Source of the DNA: UBA9619 sp964630665
Lineage (GTDB): Bacteria; Pseudomonadota; Gammaproteobacteria; Arenicellales; UBA868
Reading direction: 5' to 3'
NCBI GenBank assembly: GCA_964630665.1
Contig: CAZVVN010000004.1
Span: 1 to 64,000 of the forward strand
Length of the DNA stretch: 64,000 bases
Under the pieces are notes generated by a model, which saw nothing but the letters and a program-made list of their open reading frames with translations, was not told the DNA's origin and did not search any database. Made by a program: the position numbers and the translations under genes. How positions within the stretch are numbered: position 1 is the stretch's first letter; each line of letters opens with the position of its first letter. This document shows positions 60,720-64,000 of the stretch, piece by piece.

Positions 60720-62912
60720 TCAGTGCTGAGTTCGGGCGGTGGTCAGGGCGTTTGCCTCGGCTTTTCTCATGTTTCTAGCTCGCCGCTGTTCCAGCTTATG
60801 GAGATTAAGGGCGCGTTTTTGCACTTTCCGCCAGAAACGGCTGTTATTCTTCAGCGACTTAAGCACTTGTCGCCTACTGGTATTTTCATAAGCCGACATG
60901 AAGCGGATGAGGTCGCTTCGGGTGAGTCCCAGCTTTCGACTGGAGTAGTGCAGTCCGGATACATCCCTCATCTTCCATCCGGAAGGCGTTTCACTCCGTG
61001 GTGTGCGAGGCCGCTGGCGTTTTAGCAATACATCTTGTACCACGGCTCTGATCCAGGCCCTAAGTGGTGGCTTGTGAACCCGCATGCGGTGCAGGTCGAT
61101 CAGAAAGATTCGGCAGTTCTCCGGAGATGGTAGGCCTGTTTTCTCGGTCCGATGTAGGAGAAAATGGCTGAGGTAGAAGTCCCTGTGGTTGGCACCACTG
61201 TCGTGCAGGATGCGAGCTGTCTGCGCCAGTTGTTCAATCAACCAGTGCTTTAAGCGAATTTCCTGTGGCGTCTTCGGTACACTGCGCTCCCAACCCCACT
61301 CCGCACAGAGCTCTTCTAGGCTTTTGGCTTGTGGGATTTCGTCGGTAACGATGAGCGATTGGCGCCTGGCGGGGTCATTCAGCACTTTGGCGAGGTGACG
61401 TTTGCGCGTGCCATATCCGGCGATTTCGAGGGTATCCAGACCAAGATTTTGCAACAGTGTCTGGCGATGAAGGTGATGTACGCCCCTCCATTCGTTTTCG
61501 GCGCCCAGCACCGGAAGCCGAAGGGAGGTCAGGTTTTTCCCGATCTCTTTCCAACCCACACCGTCATGTATTTTCAAGTAATAACGCCGTCCGTTGTGGC
61601 TGAAGGAAACGGTCCGGCGCCCCTCGTCGGCCAACTTGTCCCGTTCAAGATGGACCCTGTGCTGTCCACCGGGCTCACTTTTACCGATGGCCATGAGTTG
61701 GTCAAAATCAAACGTGCTGAGATCCTCACGAAGATAAACATTCCGGATGTCTCCATCGTTTTGTGTCGTTCTACTGGATGACCGTAAGTCAGATTGAAGA
61801 CCTTCGATGGCATCGACGGCTTTGCTCGGCATTTGGTAAAGGGCTGGATCCTTACCGTAGCGTTGCCCATTGGTCGACCAACTGGCTTGATCCGGGGATG
61901 TCAGCATGGCCACCAACCGGGTATTCAATGCGTCCTGTTCGAACGGTGAGTCCAGCACCGTCCCTGCTCCGGCCGCTTTGATGTGATCAGCATAGCCGCA
62001 CGCATCAGTTGCCAATACGGGCAGTCCGGCAGCGATGGCTTCGAGCAGGACGGTGCCCGTATTCTCGCCATAGGCAGGATGAACCATGAGATCACCTGCG
62101 GCCAGCAGTTTGGGAATATCGGCTCGTGATCGGCCGCCCAGGAAACGGACCTGCCTTGAAACTTTGAGCCTTTCAGCCTGTTTGCGATACTGGTTCTCGT
62201 CATCATCGCCGACAACAATCAGGCTGGTCCTTTCTTGAAGGTCCATTGGTAGGCTGGCGAGTGCAAGAATGGCCCGGTCAAGCCCTTTGGTCGCGAAACC
62301 GGAGCCAATGAACATCAGTAACAGATCGTTGACAGGAATATCGAGCTCCTGGCGAAGCTTTTCTGTTTCTCCGGCGCGATCCGCTATGGGCGAGAAACTG
62401 CTGTCCAGTGTCGGTGGAAGCAGGTGAAACCGTTCATTTGGGGTGAAATAATGCTCCTGGTACTCGCTTTTCTGTCGTTCCGACAACGAAAGAATCAGTG
62501 TCTTGCTTTGTAGCCCGAATACTGCGGCTTCAAATGACTTGCGTCGTTTGTATCGCTGGCCAAGTTTTAATAGGGCGGGATGCTGCTCAGTCCGGCCCAC
62601 ATAGCAGATATCGGCGCCATAGTAGACATCGAGGCCTGGCATCTTGTTGAAGCCGACGACGATGTCAAAGCGGTTCCCAGTAAGCTCCGACCTCAGCTTG
62701 TCATGAAATTGCTTGTTCTTCGTATGATTAGAGGCGAATCGCCAGGCAGGCAGAAGCGTGAATGGAACCCCTTCAAGGGCTTTCCCGTGCCACGCCGACA
62801 CAAAGACATGGGCATCGTGTCCCCGCTTAAGAGACTCCAGCAGAATACGACGAAAATCGAGCGACAGCCCGCTATAGGGGGAGTACTCGAATAGGCAGAA
62901 CGCGATTTTCAT
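60720..62912 (-). CDS. WaaG-WaaP fusion: LPS core glucosyltransferase and heptose kinase
   Basis: The 730-residue protein is two LPS core enzymes in one chain. Residues 1 to about 370 match WaaG (UDP-glucose:heptosyl-LPS glucosyltransferase I): KIAFCLFEYSPYSGLSLDF, VVGFNKMPGLDVYYGADICYV, PTLDSSFSP, and GENTGTVLLEAIAAGLPVLATDACGYADHI. After a linker, residues about 420-730 match WaaP, the heptose I kinase: SFSHNGRRYYLKIHDGVGWKEIGKNLTSLRLPVLGAENEWRGVHHL, ILHDSGANHRDFYLSHFLLH with the catalytic Asp, FLIDLHRMRV and DLIRFMSAYE. In E. coli these are neighbouring separate genes. The protein likely acts on the cytoplasmic face during core assembly. Confidence 0.9.
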   Translation of the reverse strand: MKIAFCLFEYSPYSGLSLDFRRILLESLKRGHDAHVFVSAWHGKALEGVPFTLLPAWRFASNHTKNKQFHDKLRSELTGNRFDIVVGFNKMPGLDVYYGADICYVGRTEQHPALLKLGQRYKRRKSFEAAVFGLQSKTLILSLSERQKSEYQEHYFTPNERFHLLPPTLDSSFSPIADRAGETEKLRQELDIPVNDLLLMFIGSGFATKGLDRAILALASLPMDLQERTSLIVVGDDDENQYRKQAERLKVSRQVRFLGGRSRADIPKLLAAGDLMVHPAYGENTGTVLLEAIAAGLPVLATDACGYADHIKAAGAGTVLDSPFEQDALNTRLVAMLTSPDQASWSTNGQRYGKDPALYQMPSKAVDAIEGLQSDLRSSSRTTQNDGDIRNVYLREDLSTFDFDQLMAIGKSEPGGQHRVHLERDKLADEGRRTVSFSHNGRRYYLKIHDGVGWKEIGKNLTSLRLPVLGAENEWRGVHHLHRQTLLQNLGLDTLEIAGYGTRKRHLAKVLNDPARRQSLIVTDEIPQAKSLEELCAEWGWERSVPKTPQEIRLKHWLIEQLAQTARILHDSGANHRDFYLSHFLLHRTEKTGLPSPENCRIFLIDLHRMRVHKPPLRAWIRAVVQDVLLKRQRPRTPRSETPSGWKMRDVSGLHYSSRKLGLTRSDLIRFMSAYENTSRRQVLKSLKNNSRFWRKVQKRALNLHKLEQRRARNMRKAEANALTTARTQH

Positions 62913-62924
62913 TGCAAGGGTAAA

Positions 62925-62940
62925 TCTCTCATTAGAGAGA
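62925..62940. other. Short inverted repeat in the waaG-waaP leader
   Basis: TCTCTC-ATTA-GAGAGA forms a 6-bp stem with a 4-base loop, 12 bases before the ATG of the fusion gene. On the mRNA it could hide or expose the ribosome site. It may equally be an operator or chance. The rest of the 190-base stretch up to galE shows no further feature. Confidence 0.35.
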
Positions 62941-63105
62941 CCGGAAACATTAGTTTAACCGTCTTTAGGTGCTTTTTCTGATCGGTGAATCCGTCTATTC
63001 GAACTCCTTATCGTCTTCGGGGTTATTCCATATCGGATACTTGCCTTGACCGTGGTAACCGGGTGTGTCGTGATTCAATCCCGTGTGGTTTCCGCCGGTA
63101 AATTC

Positions 63106-64000
63106 TCAGTTCCAGGGCGTTTTACATTCCCATTGGTAGGCGGTGCGGCAGATCAACTCCAGATCGTCGTACTGCGGGATCCAGCCCAGCGTCTGACCGA
63201 TCAGGCGATTATCGGCTACCAGTTCCGCGGGGTCGCCGGCCCGGCGGTCAGACTCGATAATCTGGATGTTGTGGCCGCTGACACGGCTTACGGTCTCCAG
63301 AACCTCACGTACGCTGAACCCTCGGCCATAGCCGCAATTGAGAATCTGCGAACGTCCGCCGACTGCCAGGTGCTCCAGGGCGCACAGATGAGCCTTCGCA
63401 AGGTCTTCCACGTGGATGTAGTCCCGGATACAGGTGCCATCGGGTGTGTCATAGTCGGTGCCGAAAATCGAGATGGAAGGCCGCTTTCCACAAGCCGTTT
63501 CACAGGCGACCTTGATGAGATGGGTCGCCTCTGGTGTGGCCTGCCCCAGTGTACCGTCGATGCTGGCACCGGCCACGTTGAAGTAGCGCAGAGCGATGTA
63601 TCTCATTGGGTGAGCTTTACCCTTGGTACTTTCAGCAATATCGCGTAGCGTCCATTCAGTGATCAATTTGGTACGACCGTACGGGTTGATGGGTACCTGG
63701 GGATGATTCTCAGCAACCGGTAATTGCTTGGGACTGCCGTAGACTGCAGCACTCGAGGAGAAAATAAACATGCCGACTTCGGCTGTCAGGCAGGCATTGA
63801 GAAGATTCAAAGACGCGGTCACGTTGTTTCGATAATATTTCGACGGATCGGTAACCGATTCAGGAACTACGATGTGGCCTGCGAAGTGGATCACCGCGTT
63901 TATAGCCCGCTTTTTGAGCAAAGCCGTCATGGTAGCCTGGTCACCCGCATCTTGTTGTTGAAAGAATGCGTCTTTCCCTACCGCCCAGCGATGTCCACTG
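63106..64000 (-). CDS. galE: UDP-glucose 4-epimerase GalE, N-terminus cut by the window edge
   Basis: GalE interconverts UDP-glucose and UDP-galactose for LPS and exopolysaccharide sugars. The visible part runs in frame to base 64000 and reads SGHRWAVGKDAFF before ...VIHFAGHIVVPESVTDPSKYYRNNV, the catalytic FIFSSSAAVYG and YGRTKLITEW (YxxxK), RYFNVAGASIDG, DGTCIRDYIHVEDLAKAH, NCGYGRGFSV and the C-terminal DLELICRTAYQWE. The N-terminal NAD-binding GxxGxxG, about 35 residues, lies beyond the edge. It is upstream of the LPS core genes on the same strand. Confidence 0.95.
   Translation of the reverse strand, partial: SGHRWAVGKDAFFQQQDAGDQATMTALLKKRAINAVIHFAGHIVVPESVTDPSKYYRNNVTASLNLLNACLTAEVGMFIFSSSAAVYGSPKQLPVAENHPQVPINPYGRTKLITEWTLRDIAESTKGKAHPMRYIALRYFNVAGASIDGTLGQATPEATHLIKVACETACGKRPSISIFGTDYDTPDGTCIRDYIHVEDLAKAHLCALEHLAVGGRSQILNCGYGRGFSVREVLETVSRVSGHNIQIIESDRRAGDPAELVADNRLIGQTLGWIPQYDDLELICRTAYQWECKTPWN

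Overview
The window looks like a scaffold of an uncultured, free-living gammaproteobacterium with moderately high G+C. The evidence is conserved gammaproteobacterial gene order (yicC-gmk-rpoZ-spoT-ridA-recG-ubiA), a Moco cluster, WaaG/WaaP-type LPS core genes and a PdhR-type regulator. Two runs of exactly 100 N mark scaffold joins. No rRNA, tRNA, CRISPR array, transposase or phage gene was seen.

Layout. 1-11.5 kb: housekeeping genes (hemJ, hemW, hslR; an outer membrane protein; Nudix, rph, rdgB, gpmA; a CPA2 antiporter; a thioredoxin-fold protein), then Moco genes (moaC, moeA, moaE, moaD, moaB) interrupted by a gap that truncates a methyltransferase and moaE. 11.5-12.5 kb: a gene-poor, AT-richer island with three consecutive hairpins, two minus-strand terminators and an 84-residue peptide gene with a double-glycine-type leader. 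12.6-23 kb: accessory metabolism and transport (flavin monooxygenase, GMC oxidoreductase, alpha/beta hydrolase, SbmA/BacA-type transporter, a copper-chaperone fusion, MFS exporter, a Rieske protein with a large unknown domain, nitronate monooxygenase). 23-30.5 kb: a ten-gene Mrp-type cation/proton antiporter operon, mostly with 4-bp start/stop overlaps and three D-type subunits. 30.5-32.3 kb: a PdhR-like regulator with a matching operator at its own promoter, and a Ser/Thr kinase. 32.4-40 kb: the yicC-to-ubiA block. 40-50 kb: uvrD, folA, thyA, a penicillin-binding protein, a J-domain/VWA pair and pepN. 50-53 kb: the methyl cycle genes ahcY (with an SAH riboswitch) and metK. 53-57 kb: a type II isoleucyl-tRNA synthetase preceded by a complete-looking T-box leader. 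57-64 kb: an AEC transporter, a histone-deacetylase-fold enzyme, an EEP-family phosphatase, and LPS core genes (a sugar kinase, a WaaG-WaaP fusion and a truncated galE).

The most notable items are the T-box with AUC specifier in front of ileS. T-boxes are characteristic of Gram-positive bacteria. The encoded IleRS carries GIHH in place of HIGH, a swap linked in the literature to very high mupirocin resistance. Next come the putative bacteriocin-like peptide gene and its surrounding structured-RNA island, the WaaG-WaaP fusion, and the three-D-subunit Mrp operon. The second N gap is flanked by identical 26-bp ends and is probably an artefact.
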